This document shows positions 9,333 to 18,193 of a DNA stretch of 64,000 nt, in pieces. The translations under genes and the position numbers were made by a program. The notes beneath the pieces are model-generated. The model worked only from the letters and a program-made list of their open reading frames with translations, was not told where the DNA came from and ran no database searches. The stretch is taken from positions 1-64,000 of the forward strand of contig NZ_JBGCCT010000026.1 in the NCBI RefSeq assembly GCF_041260665.1, written 5' to 3'. The stretch is from Catenulispora sp. GP43. Lineage in GTDB: Bacteria; Actinomycetota; Actinomycetes; Streptomycetales; Catenulisporaceae. Within the stretch, counting starts at the first letter, position 1. The number at the start of each line of letters is the position of its first letter.

Positions 9333-10712
9333 TCAAGAACCGCTGCGCCACCCGCCGCCGCTACCTCCCGACGAGCTGCCGCTGTAGCCACCTGACGAGC
9401 CGCCGCTGTAGCCGCCCGACGAGCTGCTGTGGCCACCCGACGTGCTGCTGTAGCCACCCGACGTGCTGTCACCCGAAGAGTGGCAGGACTCGCACGGTTT
9501 GGGTGCCGGAGGCGGCTGCGGGTGCGGGTGCTCGGAGCACGGGCACGGCTTGGGCCGCGGAGGCTTGGGGTGGCAGGGCTGGCACGGGGGCGGCGGGGGC
9601 GGGGTGTGGCAGCACTCGCCTCCACCGGTCGTGCCGCCTCCGCCGGTCGTGCCGCCACCGACGCTGCCGCCCTGCGTCGTCGTGCCGCCGACGGTCCCGC
9701 CCTGCGTCGTCGTGCCGCCCACGGTCCCGCCGACCGTGGAGCCACCGGTCGTCGTGGTCGTACCACCAGTGCTGGTGGTCGTCGACGTGCCACCGGTCGT
9801 GATCCCACCGGTGGTGATGCCGCCGGTCGTGATTCCACCGAGCAGACCGCCGGACAGCAGCCCGTTGGAGGTGCCGCCGGTCAAAAGGCCGCCGGAAAGG
9901 AGTCCTCCGGTCGCCGCCGTACCCGTCGTGCCGGTGGCGCCGAGAGTGGCCGTGGTGGTCCCCGTAGTGGTGGTGGCGCACAGAGGCCGGGTGATCGTGT
10001 TGGTGTCGAGGGTCACCGAGCCGTTGCGCGCCAGCGCACGACCCGCGATGGTCGCGTTGGTGTTCACGGTGATCGACGTCAGAGCGAGGATGGTACCGGT
10101 GAAGTTCGTGCCGGTGCCCAGCGTCGCCGAGCTCCCGATCTGCCAGAAGACGTTGCACGGGGAAGCGCCGTTGATCAGCGCCACCGTGCTCGAGGACGCG
10201 GTGGTGAGCGTCGATCCGACCTGGAAGATCCAGACCGCGTTGGGGTCGCCTTGCGCATTCAACGTGAGCGTGCCGGTGATTCCGGTGGACGACGAGGCGT
10301 TGTAGACGCCCGGAACCAGGGTCAGGCCCCCGAGATCCCCGGGGACGGAGGCGTCCGCGGCCTGTCCCGCGGCGTTGTTGTACGCCACGGTGAGATCACT
10401 CTGGTTCTGGGCCGCGACGGCGTCCGCCGGGTGGATGGTCCCGTTGACGATTCCCGGGGGAAAACCGGTCACCGACGTCCCCGGGCTCACCCCGAGGTCG
10501 CCGTTGATGACGGAAGGGCCGGTATTGGTCACCGACTGGCCGCCGAGGACCGCGACGCTTTGCAGCGTCCCGAGGGGAACCTCGGTCGCGATCGCCTGCG
10601 CTGTCGTCGGAGCCAGCGCCAGGGCGCCGAGGGTGAGCGCCCCCGCGAGGGCCGTCGCGAACCACAGATACGGCGTTTGCAACGGCGGCGAATCAGGATT
10701 TCTTAATTTCAT
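9333..10712 (-). CDS. Secreted DUF3494 (ice-binding-like) protein with low-complexity tail
   Basis: A 459-residue exported protein. Residues 1 to 42 form a signal peptide ending near TTAQA. Residues 46 to 255 form the DUF3494 beta-solenoid: VLGGQSVTNTGPSVINGDLGV, VWIFQVGS, NVFWQIGSSATLG and RALARNGSVTLDTN are all diagnostic. In many bacteria this fold binds ice or acts as an adhesin domain. Residues 256 to 362 are Thr/Gly repeats (GGITTGG three times, then TTQGG units), 365 to 420 a Cys/Pro/His-rich segment with CxxC-like pairs, and the rest a Gly/Ser/Tyr tail. No LPXTG motif is seen. In a soil actinobacterium a surface role is as likely as ice binding. Confidence 0.85.
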   Translation of the reverse strand: MKLRNPDSPPLQTPYLWFATALAGALTLGALALAPTTAQAIATEVPLGTLQSVAVLGGQSVTNTGPSVINGDLGVSPGTSVTGFPPGIVNGTIHPADAVAAQNQSDLTVAYNNAAGQAADASVPGDLGGLTLVPGVYNASSSTGITGTLTLNAQGDPNAVWIFQVGSTLTTASSSTVALINGASPCNVFWQIGSSATLGTGTNFTGTILALTSITVNTNATIAGRALARNGSVTLDTNTITRPLCATTTTGTTTATLGATGTTGTAATGGLLSGGLLTGGTSNGLLSGGLLGGITTGGITTGGITTGGTSTTTSTGGTTTTTGGSTVGGTVGGTTTQGGTVGGTTTQGGSVGGGTTGGGGTTGGGECCHTPPPPPPCQPCHPKPPRPKPCPCSEHPHPQPPPAPKPCESCHSSGDSTSGGYSSTSGGHSSSSGGYSGGSSGGYSGSSSGGSGGGWRSGS

Positions 10713-11258
10713 TCGAGGTCTACTCCCTTGAAGGCTGTCCCGTCTTCCTCACGGTGTACACCAGAAGCGATATACCGGAGGATTCTCGGGCAAGATGCTA
10801 GCCGGAAATAAGGCATGTACATCAATCCACGCGGACGCGACACGAAAGGCCGATCATCGTACCTATCGTGGGAATATGTAGACTTCAGCCGCGATCTCTG
10901 GAATGGACCAACAGCGCAGACGAGGCCTTCAGCGGCGCGATCGAGGAGGTCGCGCCGCTACTGTCGGCCTTACAGGAGCGCAGCCTGAACGGCCACTCAT
11001 ATCCGGCGTATTCACCGCACACGGCTTTTCGTTACAGAAAACTTCGCCCACTCTTACGAGTGGATCTTGCCCAGATTTGGCTTTCACCGCTTTACTTTCG
11101 AGTTCTCGCCGGAAACTCTTATCCCGGGAAGGGGCGGCGTCGAGACGCTTGCCGAGATCACCAGCAGGTTGTACTCAATGAGCCAAAAGGGTCTGGTTCA
11201 AAGCGCGCGCCCGTCCCGCGGCCGCGCGTCACGACTTCGACAGCTTCGTCGGCCGACA
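10713..11258. other. Gap with a possible decayed coding patch
   Basis: No intact gene is supported here. About 10900 to 11200 shows protein-like sequence on the plus strand split over two frames: frame 2 carries WTNSADEAFSGAIEEVAPLL and, after a shift near 11030, frame 3 carries ENFAHSYEWILP and FEFSPETLIPGRGG. Base composition is less GC-rich than its neighbours. It could be a frameshifted remnant of a transferred gene, or chance. I do not recognise the product. The promoter of the DUF3494 gene should lie at 10713 to 10850. Confidence 0.3.
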
Positions 11259-11795
11259 TCAGCGACTGCGCTTCGACAGAACATGCTGGGAAAGCCAGCC
11301 ACCGGCGACCAAGGCCCGCACCCGTCGCTTCGCCCCACGAGCGAACGTGGATTCGTCACGTTTCCTCAGCATCCATCGGCGGCCGACGTGCACGTCGAAG
11401 AACTGCTCGCCGGCTCGCCGATCCGCAGCGCTGAGCGCCCGATCCAGCGCTGCGCGAGCCTGCCCGTGGGCGCGCGCCGCGATCCGGGCGCCGGCGAGCC
11501 TGCCATCCAGATCGGCGTAAGCCACGCCGATCGCCTCGGGATCGCATCCGAGAAGAGCAACGGCCAGATTCCGCCGCGCGAGGTCACAGCGGGCTGACGC
11601 AGCTTGCATTTCGGCTCCGGTGTAGTCGGACTCACCGCGCAGCACCCGAAGCCACGAGTCGCGGACGACGTCTTCGGCGTGAGCCACGACATCGTCGGCG
11701 GGACCGGGAGACGACGTCGGCGCATTGGTAGCCCGGATCAGCGACCGGTACACGATCGGATGGTGCCGATGAGGTCTGCGTGGGAACGGGCTCAT
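11259..11795 (-). CDS. Hypothetical Arg/Ala-rich helical protein
   Basis: From the ATG at 11795, preceded by GGGGGAAAAGC, the frame gives 178 residues. The product is basic and predicted helical (AEDVVRDSWLRVLRGES, then long Ala/Arg helices), with no membrane segment, no signal and no motif I recognise. A longer open frame to 11936 looks non-coding. It lies on its own, between a possibly decayed region and a STAS gene on the same strand. Confidence 0.5.
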   Translation of the reverse strand: MSPFPRRPHRHHPIVYRSLIRATNAPTSSPGPADDVVAHAEDVVRDSWLRVLRGESDYTGAEMQAASARCDLARRNLAVALLGCDPEAIGVAYADLDGRLAGARIAARAHGQARAALDRALSAADRRAGEQFFDVHVGRRWMLRKRDESTFARGAKRRVRALVAGGWLSQHVLSKRSR

Positions 11796-12022
11796 GCTTT
11801 TCCCCCAGCGCTGTCGTCGACGGAGGTGTCGACTGCGCGAAGGGCTCACTGTCAGGTCCCGGACGGGTGCCTCACACAGACGCAGTCCACACCGATGAAC
11901 ACGGCGCCGGGGACTGGAGCGTCGCGGAACTGTCACTCAGTGTAGCGTGGCTCGAATCGCGCGGGAGCCCTCGAACACCGGCACCAATGAAACGCGGGGA
12001 GTTGAGCCTGTTTCCCCGATCT

Positions 12023-12520
12023 TTAAGCAGCAGACCGCCAGTACCCGAGATGCGCCGGCGTGAGATTGCAGTTCACAGCCAATCTGCACACGGAACACGC
12101 AGATCGGCTACCGTCCGACCTCGCCGCTACCCGCCGCCCTTCGTAACAAGCTGCCAGCCGACCTGGCACCTCGCACGCCCGACTGATGGTCAGGGCGGCA
12201 CCCACAGGCCTGGCGAGGTAGCTGGATCCGGGAGGCAGTTCAAGCAGGTCCAGCAGATGACCGACGGCGGGCGACTCGGCGACCAGGCAGATCGTGACGC
12301 CCAGATCAGCTGCGCGCCGCCCTACAGAGAACAGGGCTCGAACCCCTGCGCAGTCCAGGAAAGTCACCCCGGACAGGTCCACGCCGATCCCGGGCGGCTT
12401 GCAGGCGCCCAGATGCGCGTGAAAGGACTCCACGAATCCGTCCGCGGCGGCGAAATCCAGTTCGCCGCGTACGGCGACGACGGCGTGAACCGGACACCGA
12501 TCGACTTGGTAGACGTCCAT
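12023..12520 (-). CDS. STAS-domain protein (anti-sigma factor antagonist-like)
   Basis: A 165-residue protein. Residues 1 to 105 are a STAS domain: CPVHAVVAVRGELDFAAAD, then GIGVDLSGVTFLDCAGVRALFSVG. The usual phospho-acceptor position reads DCAG, again with Cys, as in the other STAS protein of this window. The last 60 residues are Cys/Arg-rich and not part of the domain. No kinase or sigma gene is adjacent. The ATG at 12520 opens the domain directly; the extension to 12874 looks non-coding. Confidence 0.7.
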   Translation of the reverse strand: MDVYQVDRCPVHAVVAVRGELDFAAADGFVESFHAHLGACKPPGIGVDLSGVTFLDCAGVRALFSVGRRAADLGVTICLVAESPAVGHLLDLLELPPGSSYLARPVGAALTISRACEVPGRLAACYEGRRVAARSDGSRSACSVCRLAVNCNLTPAHLGYWRSAA

Positions 12521-12771
12521 GGAGCGACCGCGCCTTCGAGTCGTGCGCGGCGATACATCGGCGACGAAGACCAGGTGCAGTCCGCCGACCAGACGCGCTA
12601 CAGCGCCGTGTACGGCGCCGGGGTCTGGAGCGTCGGGAACGATTCCGAGAATACAGCCGGCGGGAACACGATGTAAGGGTCCTGGCCGACTCCGAGCAGC
12701 CGTTCGATGTCTCAGGCCGTCGCCAATTGACAGGACCTCAGCCGGCGAAGAGACGCTCAGGGCAGCTGCAC

Positions 12772-12808
12772 GGCCTGTTTCGAGCCTCGTCTGGGCCCGA
12801 AACAGGCC
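12772..12808. terminator. Perfect 11-bp hairpin
   Basis: GGCCTGTTTCG at 12772-12782 pairs exactly with CGAAACAGGCC at 12798-12808 around a 15-base loop. There is no U-tract, which is common for actinobacterial terminators. It may insulate the STAS gene from the glycoside hydrolase promoter; no complete gene ends immediately before it on either strand, so its role is uncertain. Confidence 0.5.
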
Positions 12809-13008
12809 GGATGGTCTTGAGGCGGCAGTCTCACATTCAACGACCGGATGATGAAGCCCACTCGGCAGCGCCACCGGGATCCAAGTATCGAGTCATTATC
12901 AAAAATCGACGCTCCCGCTGAGGCTTCGCTCGGTCATTTGCTGGCAGTAGTGACCTAGCAGCCACCTTGATCTGTGCGCTTCAGGGTTCGAGCAAGGTTC
13001 AATGCTCA

Positions 13009-13037
13009 TTGACATGGTAACGACTCTTAACTAGATT
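13009..13037 (+). promoter_or_regulatory. Consensus sigma-70 promoter of the glycoside hydrolase gene
   Basis: TTGACA at 13009-13014 is followed after exactly 17 bases by TAGATT at 13032-13037. This fits the HrdB-type -35/-10 consensus very well and sits 75 bases before the hydrolase ATG, leaving a leader of about 65 bases. The ROK regulator encoded just downstream is a plausible repressor of this promoter, but no operator was proven. Confidence 0.75.
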
Positions 13038-13111
13038 CTGCGCCACGTGAGATCCAAGCTCCCGGTTTCCCACTGCCTCTTCTGGATCAGCCCCACGAAA
13101 GGGAACCGCCC

Positions 13112-16108
13112 ATGCCACGGTTCAGACGCAAGACCACGGTCACCTCCGGCCTCGTCGTAGGCGCACTCGTCGCGGCCGGAGCCGGCACACTGCACAGCGC
13201 CTCGGCCGCCGGTTCCGCCACGGCGATCACTGTCGCCGCGACCTCCTCCGCGAGCTTCAACCCGTACCAGGGGCTCGGCACGACGATCGACTCCTTCGAC
13301 GCCGTCCAAGGCATGACCCACAACCTGGCCAACGGCGACACCGACCCCTCGGGAGGCTCGCCCGGTACCCGCCCGAAGCCCGGCTTCGACGCCGACCTGT
13401 TCACCACCGCGCAGGCCATGAGCCCCGGCAATATGGCCCATCTCGCCACCAGCGGACTGCGCCCGCTGTCCTATCGGCTCGTCACCGAACTGCGCGAAGA
13501 GGCCTGGCACTGGGGCAACGGCGGAACCTTCAGTGAGGGGACCAAGGGCTACTGGGACAGCAGCGGCACCGCGACCTCCGCACCCGTTACCGAGTCCTAC
13601 GGCTACGACATCGCCCACGGTGGAACGTCGCTGCCCGGCGGGGAGAACGCTTACATCTCGCGGCTGGACGACGGAAACGCGAGCTCGTTCTGGAAGAGCA
13701 ACCCCTACCTCGACCAGAAGTACACCGGGCAGAGCAACGCCCTGCACCCGACCTGGGCCGTCGTCGATCTCGGCAAGTCCACCACGATCAACACCGTGAA
13801 GATCGCGTGGGCTGATCCGTACGCGGTGTCGTACCAGGTCCAGACCTGGGTGCCGGACTCGGGCGCGACGAGCCCGTTCGACGACCCCGACAAGGGCGTC
13901 TGGAAGACGGCCTCCGGCGGCTCGGTCACCCACGGGACCGGCGGCACGGCCACCCTGTCCATCGGCTCCACAAAGGCCGAGTTCGCACGAGTCCTGATGC
14001 AGGCCTCGTCCGGTACCTGTGCCAACGGCGACAGCAGCGACGCCCGCAACTGCCTGGGCTTCGCGATCAAGGAACTGTACGTCGGCAAGACCAGCGGCGG
14101 TACCTTCACCGACGCGGTCAAGCACGGCGATGAGACGGTGCAGTCCGCGACCTATACCTCCTCCAACGACCCGGTCGAGGACGCCTCCTCGGTCCGCCAG
14201 TTCGACCAGCCCGGCATCGACACCGTCTTCGACAGCGGCGCAGCCCAGAACCTGCCGGTGATGGTCCCGGTCCCGGTGCTGTACAGCACGCCGGAGAACG
14301 CGGTAGACCTGATCAAGTACCTCGAAGCCAAGGGCCGCAGGATCGCCTCGGTCGAGATCGGCGAGGAAGCCGACGGGCAGTACACGACCCCTGAGGACTA
14401 CGCCGCCCTGTGGTCCCAGTGGGCCACCGCGATCCACGCCTTCGACCCCGCGCTGGTCCTCGGCGGGCCCGCGTTGCAGGACTCCACGGCGGCCGCCTGG
14501 AACGACACGGACAAGACGGCCACCGACTGGGGCACACGCTTCATAGCCGCGCTGCGCGCCGACGGACACCTGGGTGACCTGAAGTTCTACTCCTTCGAGC
14601 AGTACCCGGTCTTCAACGTCAAGAACTCAACCGACGCCTACAATCTGCTGCTCAACGAACCCAGCCGCTCAGCCGGCGTGCTCGCGCAACTCAAGGCGAC
14701 GATCCCGGCGGACATCCCGCTGATGGTGACCGAGCAGTCGTCCTACGGCGACGACGTCCAAGACGGCCTGTGGCAGGCCGACTTCCTGGGATCCATGTTC
14801 ACCGGCGGCCTGGCCGCCGACTACAACTACCAGGCCCTGCCACAGCACCTGTTCAGCGGGATGGCGTCCAACCTGTTCACCGCGGACTCGAACGGCCAGT
14901 GGACGGGCAACACCTCCACCTACTTCGCCAGTTCCATCCTGGGCAATACCTGGCTCCAGCCGGTCGACGCCGCCCAGCAGCTCTATCCGGTCACCGTGCC
15001 CTCGACTCCGGCCTCGACCGGACAGCAACTGCTGACCGCCTATGCCGTACACCGTCCGGACGGCACCTGGGCCCTGATGGTCATCAACAAGAGCAAAACG
15101 GCAACCTACAAGTTCCCGGTGAGCATCAGCGGCGGCAACGGCTTCAGCGGCGCTGTCGACTCCTACTCCTGGGGCCCGAAGCAGTACGCCTGGAGCCAGA
15201 GCGGCAACAACGGCTCCGCGTCCCCGGACAACGGCCCCGCGCACACGACCATCTCCTCGGCCGGCAAAGCCACGTCTTATACGTTCCTGCCCTTCTCGAT
15301 GACCGTCCTTCGGGGCACCGTGGCCGGAAGCATCCCCGGCAACGACTTCTCCATCATCGCGAGCCCGACTTCGGCCTCCGTCGTCGCCGGCGCATCGACG
15401 ACCACGACCGTCGCCACCACGACCACCTCGGGCTCGGCGCAGGCCGTCACGCTGAGCACTTCGGGCCTGCCCACAGGCGCCGCCGCGACATTCAACCCGG
15501 CCTCCGTCACGTCCGGCGGCTCCGCGGCAGCGACGATCACCACGGCTGCGGCCACCCCGGCCGGAACCTATCCGGTCACCGTCACAGGCACCGGGACTTC
15601 GGGCACCCACACGGCCACCTTCACCCTGATCGTCACGGGCCGGGGCGGCGGAACCGGCGGCAGCGTGGTGAACGGAGACTTCGAGACCGGCGACCTCACC
15701 GGATGGACCCGCTCCGGCACGACCTCGGTCATCACCGGCACCGTGCACTCCGGCGGCCACGCGGCGCTGGTCGGGTCGTACAAGAAGGAGACCAACGGCG
15801 ACTCCTCCATCGCCCAGACCTTCACCGCCGCACCAGGCACCAGCACCTTGTCGTTCTGGTACCGCAGCGACTGCCAGGACGGCGACGCCGGCTACGGCTG
15901 GTCCACAGCGACCCTCGTCGACACGACCACCGGCGCCGGCACCACCGCCCTGCCGCACACCTGCCCGGCCGACACCGACTGGCACCAGATCACCTCGCCG
16001 ATCACCGCGGGCGACACCTACACGCTCACCCTCACCAGCCACGACGACGGCGACTCAGGCTCGGCCGACCCGACCAGCACTACCTACGACGACGTCACTG
16101 TGACCTGA
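13112..16108 (+). CDS. Secreted multidomain glycoside hydrolase (clan GH-A-like) with discoidin-like insert
   Basis: A 998-residue exported enzyme. Residues 1 to 33 are a signal peptide. A TIM-barrel hydrolase begins at NPYQGLGTTIDSFD and is interrupted at about 165 to 330 by a discoidin/F5-8C-like module (AYISRLDDGNASSFWKS, WAVVDLGKSTTINTVKIAW, ELYVGK). The barrel then resumes with a probable acid/base Glu in ASVEIGEEADG (about 416) and nucleophile Glu in MVTEQSSYG (about 540), as in GH39/GH51-type retaining enzymes. A beta-sandwich follows, then an Ig-like repeat (about 745 to 845) and a C-terminal carbohydrate-binding-like module starting VVNGDFETGDLTGWTRSG. The start has AAGGGA at proper spacing. 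Substrate is unknown; plant or fungal polysaccharide is likely. Confidence 0.85.
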   Translation: MPRFRRKTTVTSGLVVGALVAAGAGTLHSASAAGSATAITVAATSSASFNPYQGLGTTIDSFDAVQGMTHNLANGDTDPSGGSPGTRPKPGFDADLFTTAQAMSPGNMAHLATSGLRPLSYRLVTELREEAWHWGNGGTFSEGTKGYWDSSGTATSAPVTESYGYDIAHGGTSLPGGENAYISRLDDGNASSFWKSNPYLDQKYTGQSNALHPTWAVVDLGKSTTINTVKIAWADPYAVSYQVQTWVPDSGATSPFDDPDKGVWKTASGGSVTHGTGGTATLSIGSTKAEFARVLMQASSGTCANGDSSDARNCLGFAIKELYVGKTSGGTFTDAVKHGDETVQSATYTSSNDPVEDASSVRQFDQPGIDTVFDSGAAQNLPVMVPVPVLYSTPENAVDLIKYLEAKGRRIASVEIGEEADGQYTTPEDYAALWSQWATAIHAFDPALVLGGPALQDSTAAAWNDTDKTATDWGTRFIAALRADGHLGDLKFYSFEQYPVFNVKNSTDAYNLLLNEPSRSAGVLAQLKATIPADIPLMVTEQSSYGDDVQDGLWQADFLGSMFTGGLAADYNYQALPQHLFSGMASNLFTADSNGQWTGNTSTYFASSILGNTWLQPVDAAQQLYPVTVPSTPASTGQQLLTAYAVHRPDGTWALMVINKSKTATYKFPVSISGGNGFSGAVDSYSWGPKQYAWSQSGNNGSASPDNGPAHTTISSAGKATSYTFLPFSMTVLRGTVAGSIPGNDFSIIASPTSASVVAGASTTTTVATTTTSGSAQAVTLSTSGLPTGAAATFNPASVTSGGSAAATITTAAATPAGTYPVTVTGTGTSGTHTATFTLIVTGRGGGTGGSVVNGDFETGDLTGWTRSGTTSVITGTVHSGGHAALVGSYKKETNGDSSIAQTFTAAPGTSTLSFWYRSDCQDGDAGYGWSTATLVDTTTGAGTTALPHTCPADTDWHQITSPITAGDTYTLTLTSHDDGDSGSADPTSTTYDDVTVT

Positions 16109-16130
16109 TCCGCAAGACCCCGGTAGTCGC

Positions 16131-16165
16131 GAAGCCCCGGTTCGGATGTTCTGAGCCGGGGATTC
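16131..16165 (+). terminator. Hairpin after the glycoside hydrolase
   Basis: GAAGCCCCGG at 16131-16140 pairs with CCGGGGATTC at 16156-16165, one mismatch in ten, with a 15-base loop. It begins 22 bases after the hydrolase stop and lacks a U-tract. It probably ends or attenuates transcription before the ROK gene. Confidence 0.6.
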
Positions 16166-16226
16166 GCCCCTTCCCTGCGGGTCTTCCGGGGCTACGACGA
16201 ACGGAAGCCGGTAAGCGCTCATCACT

Positions 16227-17456
16227 ATGATGCATCCCATGACCAGCACGAACGCCACCCTCGGCACACTGCGTGAACTCAACGCCCGCAGTGTCCTCGG
16301 TGCGCTCGTGGACAACGGCCGGTTGTCGCGGGCCGAGGTGGCCCGCCGGCTGGGAATGGCCAAACCCACTGCCAACCGCGCCATCGAGGCGCTGGCCGCC
16401 GCCGGACTCGTTCGCGAATCCTCGCCTCCCGAGAGCGGCCCGCACTACGGCGCGATCTACTACGAACCAGCGCTCGAGGTCGGCCACGTCCTGGGCATCG
16501 ACGTCGGAGCCCAATTCGTCCGCGGCGCGCTGGGCGACCTCGGCGGGGCCGTCCTCGCCCGCTATGACCATCCGCGCGGCGGTGACGACATCCCGTCCCT
16601 GCTCACCGCAGTCAGCGCAGTCCGGAATCACCTGCTCGCCCCCATGGATGCGGGCGCGGATGGAATCGTCGGAACCATCGTCGCCATGGCGGGGGTCGTC
16701 GACCCGGCAGCGGGCCGACTGCGTCTGAGCAGCGAACCGAGCCTCGAAGGACAGCCGGTCGTCGAAGATCTGGCGACCGTCCTGCCCGGACCGCTGGAGG
16801 TCGACAACGACGTCAACCTCGCGGCACTCGGCGAACTGGCCCGCGGCGCCGGGCAGAACGAGGGCGACTTCGCCTTCCTCTCGATCGGCACCGGCGTCGG
16901 CTCCGGGCTGGTCCTGGACGGCCGGCTGCGGCGCGGCGCGCGCGGGGCCGCCGGCGAGGTGGACTACCCGGGACACCGGCCGTTCGCGGCCCACAGCCCC
17001 GCCGCCGACGCCCTGCGACAACTGGTCGAAGACCGTTACGGCGCCGCCGCGAAGAACCGCGCGGGATCCCGGGATGAGGCAGTGCCCGAGAGCCCGACGC
17101 AACTCTTCGAAGCAGCCAGGGCCGGATGGCCGCTGGCTGTGCGGGTCGTCCGGGAGGAAGCGCAGCGGATCGCGGGCACGATCGCCATGATCGCGCTGGT
17201 CGTCGACGTGCCCCTGGTGGTGCTCGGCGGCGGCATCGGCCTCAACGGCGGCATCATGCTCGACCCGATCCGCGACCGGTTGACCGAGCTCGTCCCGTAT
17301 CCGCCCCGCGTCGAGATCTCCAGGCTCGGCGACGCGGCCACGCTGGTCGGCGCCATCACCGTCGCGGCACGCGAGGCCTGGCCGCGGACCATCACGGCAC
17401 GCTTGGCGGCCACGTCGCCCTCATCGTCGAACACCTCCGCGCAGGGCCCGGTGTAG
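16227..17456 (+). CDS. ROK-family transcriptional regulator
   Basis: A 409-residue protein with an N-terminal winged helix (LRELNARSVLGALVDNGRLSRAEVARRLGMAKPTANRAIEAL) and a C-terminal sugar-kinase-like ROK domain: HVLGIDVGAQFVRGAL (phosphate 1), VDNDVNLAALGEL, SIGTGVGSGLVLDG and VVLGGGIGLNGG. The Cys-rich zinc motif typical of many ROK proteins is not obvious; the corresponding region reads GEVDYPGHRPF. Such proteins (NagC/XylR type) repress sugar-utilisation genes. Its position behind the hydrolase suggests it controls that gene. The start is ambiguous: ATGs at 16227, 16230 and 16239 are in frame. Confidence 0.9.
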   Translation: MMHPMTSTNATLGTLRELNARSVLGALVDNGRLSRAEVARRLGMAKPTANRAIEALAAAGLVRESSPPESGPHYGAIYYEPALEVGHVLGIDVGAQFVRGALGDLGGAVLARYDHPRGGDDIPSLLTAVSAVRNHLLAPMDAGADGIVGTIVAMAGVVDPAAGRLRLSSEPSLEGQPVVEDLATVLPGPLEVDNDVNLAALGELARGAGQNEGDFAFLSIGTGVGSGLVLDGRLRRGARGAAGEVDYPGHRPFAAHSPAADALRQLVEDRYGAAAKNRAGSRDEAVPESPTQLFEAARAGWPLAVRVVREEAQRIAGTIAMIALVVDVPLVVLGGGIGLNGGIMLDPIRDRLTELVPYPPRVEISRLGDAATLVGAITVAAREAWPRTITARLAATSPSSSNTSAQGPV

Positions 17457-17573
17457 AACTGTCGTTGAATGACAGGAGGCTGCCAGGGGGCCCGGCTGCT
17501 TCCACGGCTCCACAAGTCGGGCTCAAAGTGGCCCCCTCATGGAGATCGCCTGGGACCGGGGAACGATGGCGGA

Positions 17574-17993
17574 TCAGCCGAAGGACACACCTTCGAGGGC
17601 CTGGCCAAAGGTGAGCGGGTTCCAGTACTCGCGGTAGCCTGTGATCCTCCCGGCTCGGACGGTCACGAACGTGGCGTAGGCCATGTCGTACTTGTTGCCG
17701 TTCGGGATCACGTGGCCTTTGACGCTCCACTCGGCCACGACGGTCTCAGGCTTGTCGGTCGCGTAGACCGTGACGGAATCGATCTCGTGGATATCGATGA
17801 TCGTCGGGTAGTACCGCAGGTACTCGAAGATCGCCTGGCGGCCCTGGAGTGTCGACGGCAGCCCTTCGGGCGAGAACGGGAACTCGACCAGGACGTCCTC
17901 GGCGCACAGGTCTGCCCAGGCCCTCATGTCCTTGGCGAGGAATGCCTCCTGACTCTGCTTGAAGACTTCGGCGGGTGTCGCGGCGGCGTTCAT
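17574..17993 (-). CDS. NTF2-like (SnoaL-like) protein
   Basis: A 139-residue protein with the cone-shaped NTF2/SnoaL fold: TPAEVFKQSQEAFLAKDMRAWADLCAEDVLVEFPF at the start, ATFVTVRAGRITGYREYWNPLTFGQAL at the end. Members act as small isomerases, cyclases or ligand-binding proteins; the substrate is not deducible. It is divergent from the luciferase-like oxidoreductase gene, and the 200-base gap carries two copies of a 17-bp inverted repeat shared with the LuxR-type regulator gene. Confidence 0.85.
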   Translation of the reverse strand: MNAAATPAEVFKQSQEAFLAKDMRAWADLCAEDVLVEFPFSPEGLPSTLQGRQAIFEYLRYYPTIIDIHEIDSVTVYATDKPETVVAEWSVKGHVIPNGNKYDMAYATFVTVRAGRITGYREYWNPLTFGQALEGVSFG

Positions 17994-18064
17994 GATGTGC
18001 TCCGTTCGTTGTCAGCGTTCATCGCGGGCTTCGCCAGGCTCGCAACGCAGCCGGTGACCGGCCG

Positions 18065-18081
18065 TCACCCGAAGTCGGTGA
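18065..18081 (+). promoter_or_regulatory. Operator copy 1, TCACC-N7-GGTGA
   Basis: TCACCCGAAGTCGGTGA, a 17-bp inverted repeat with a shared YGAA core. It lies between the divergent NTF2-like and luciferase-like oxidoreductase genes. Three further copies occur in this window, all in intergenic DNA of the 17.5-24 kb gene group. Confidence 0.65.
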
Positions 18082-18102
18082 TCCTCGCCCCCGAGCCGAA
18101 TG

Positions 18103-18119
18103 TCACCACCTTCAGGTGA
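18103..18119 (-). promoter_or_regulatory. Operator copy 2, TCACC-N7-GGTGA
   Basis: Read on the minus strand it is TCACCTGAAGGTGGTGA, matching copy 1 in both arms and the YGAA core. Its centre is 38 bp from copy 1, close to four helical turns (about 3.6), in the same divergent promoter region. Confidence 0.65.
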
Positions 18120-18193
18120 TGGGGATTCACCTGGACAGGCTCGATTCTGGTGCGTGAACACTGCGAACAGAGCCATCACAACGGGAGCCTGAC

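Larger units (their letters stand above)
12521..13111. other. Intergenic region with hairpin and promoter
   Basis: No gene is supported in these 591 bases. They contain a perfect 11-bp hairpin at 12772-12808 and a consensus promoter at 13009-13037 for the glycoside hydrolase. The segment around 12880-13037 is AT-richer than the genes on either side. Nothing else is recognised. Confidence 0.6.

Noticed and set aside
17457-17573. AGGGGGCC and GGCCCCCT considered as a terminator after the ROK gene.
   Set aside because: The arms are only 8 bp with a loop of over 40 bases, too weak to call.
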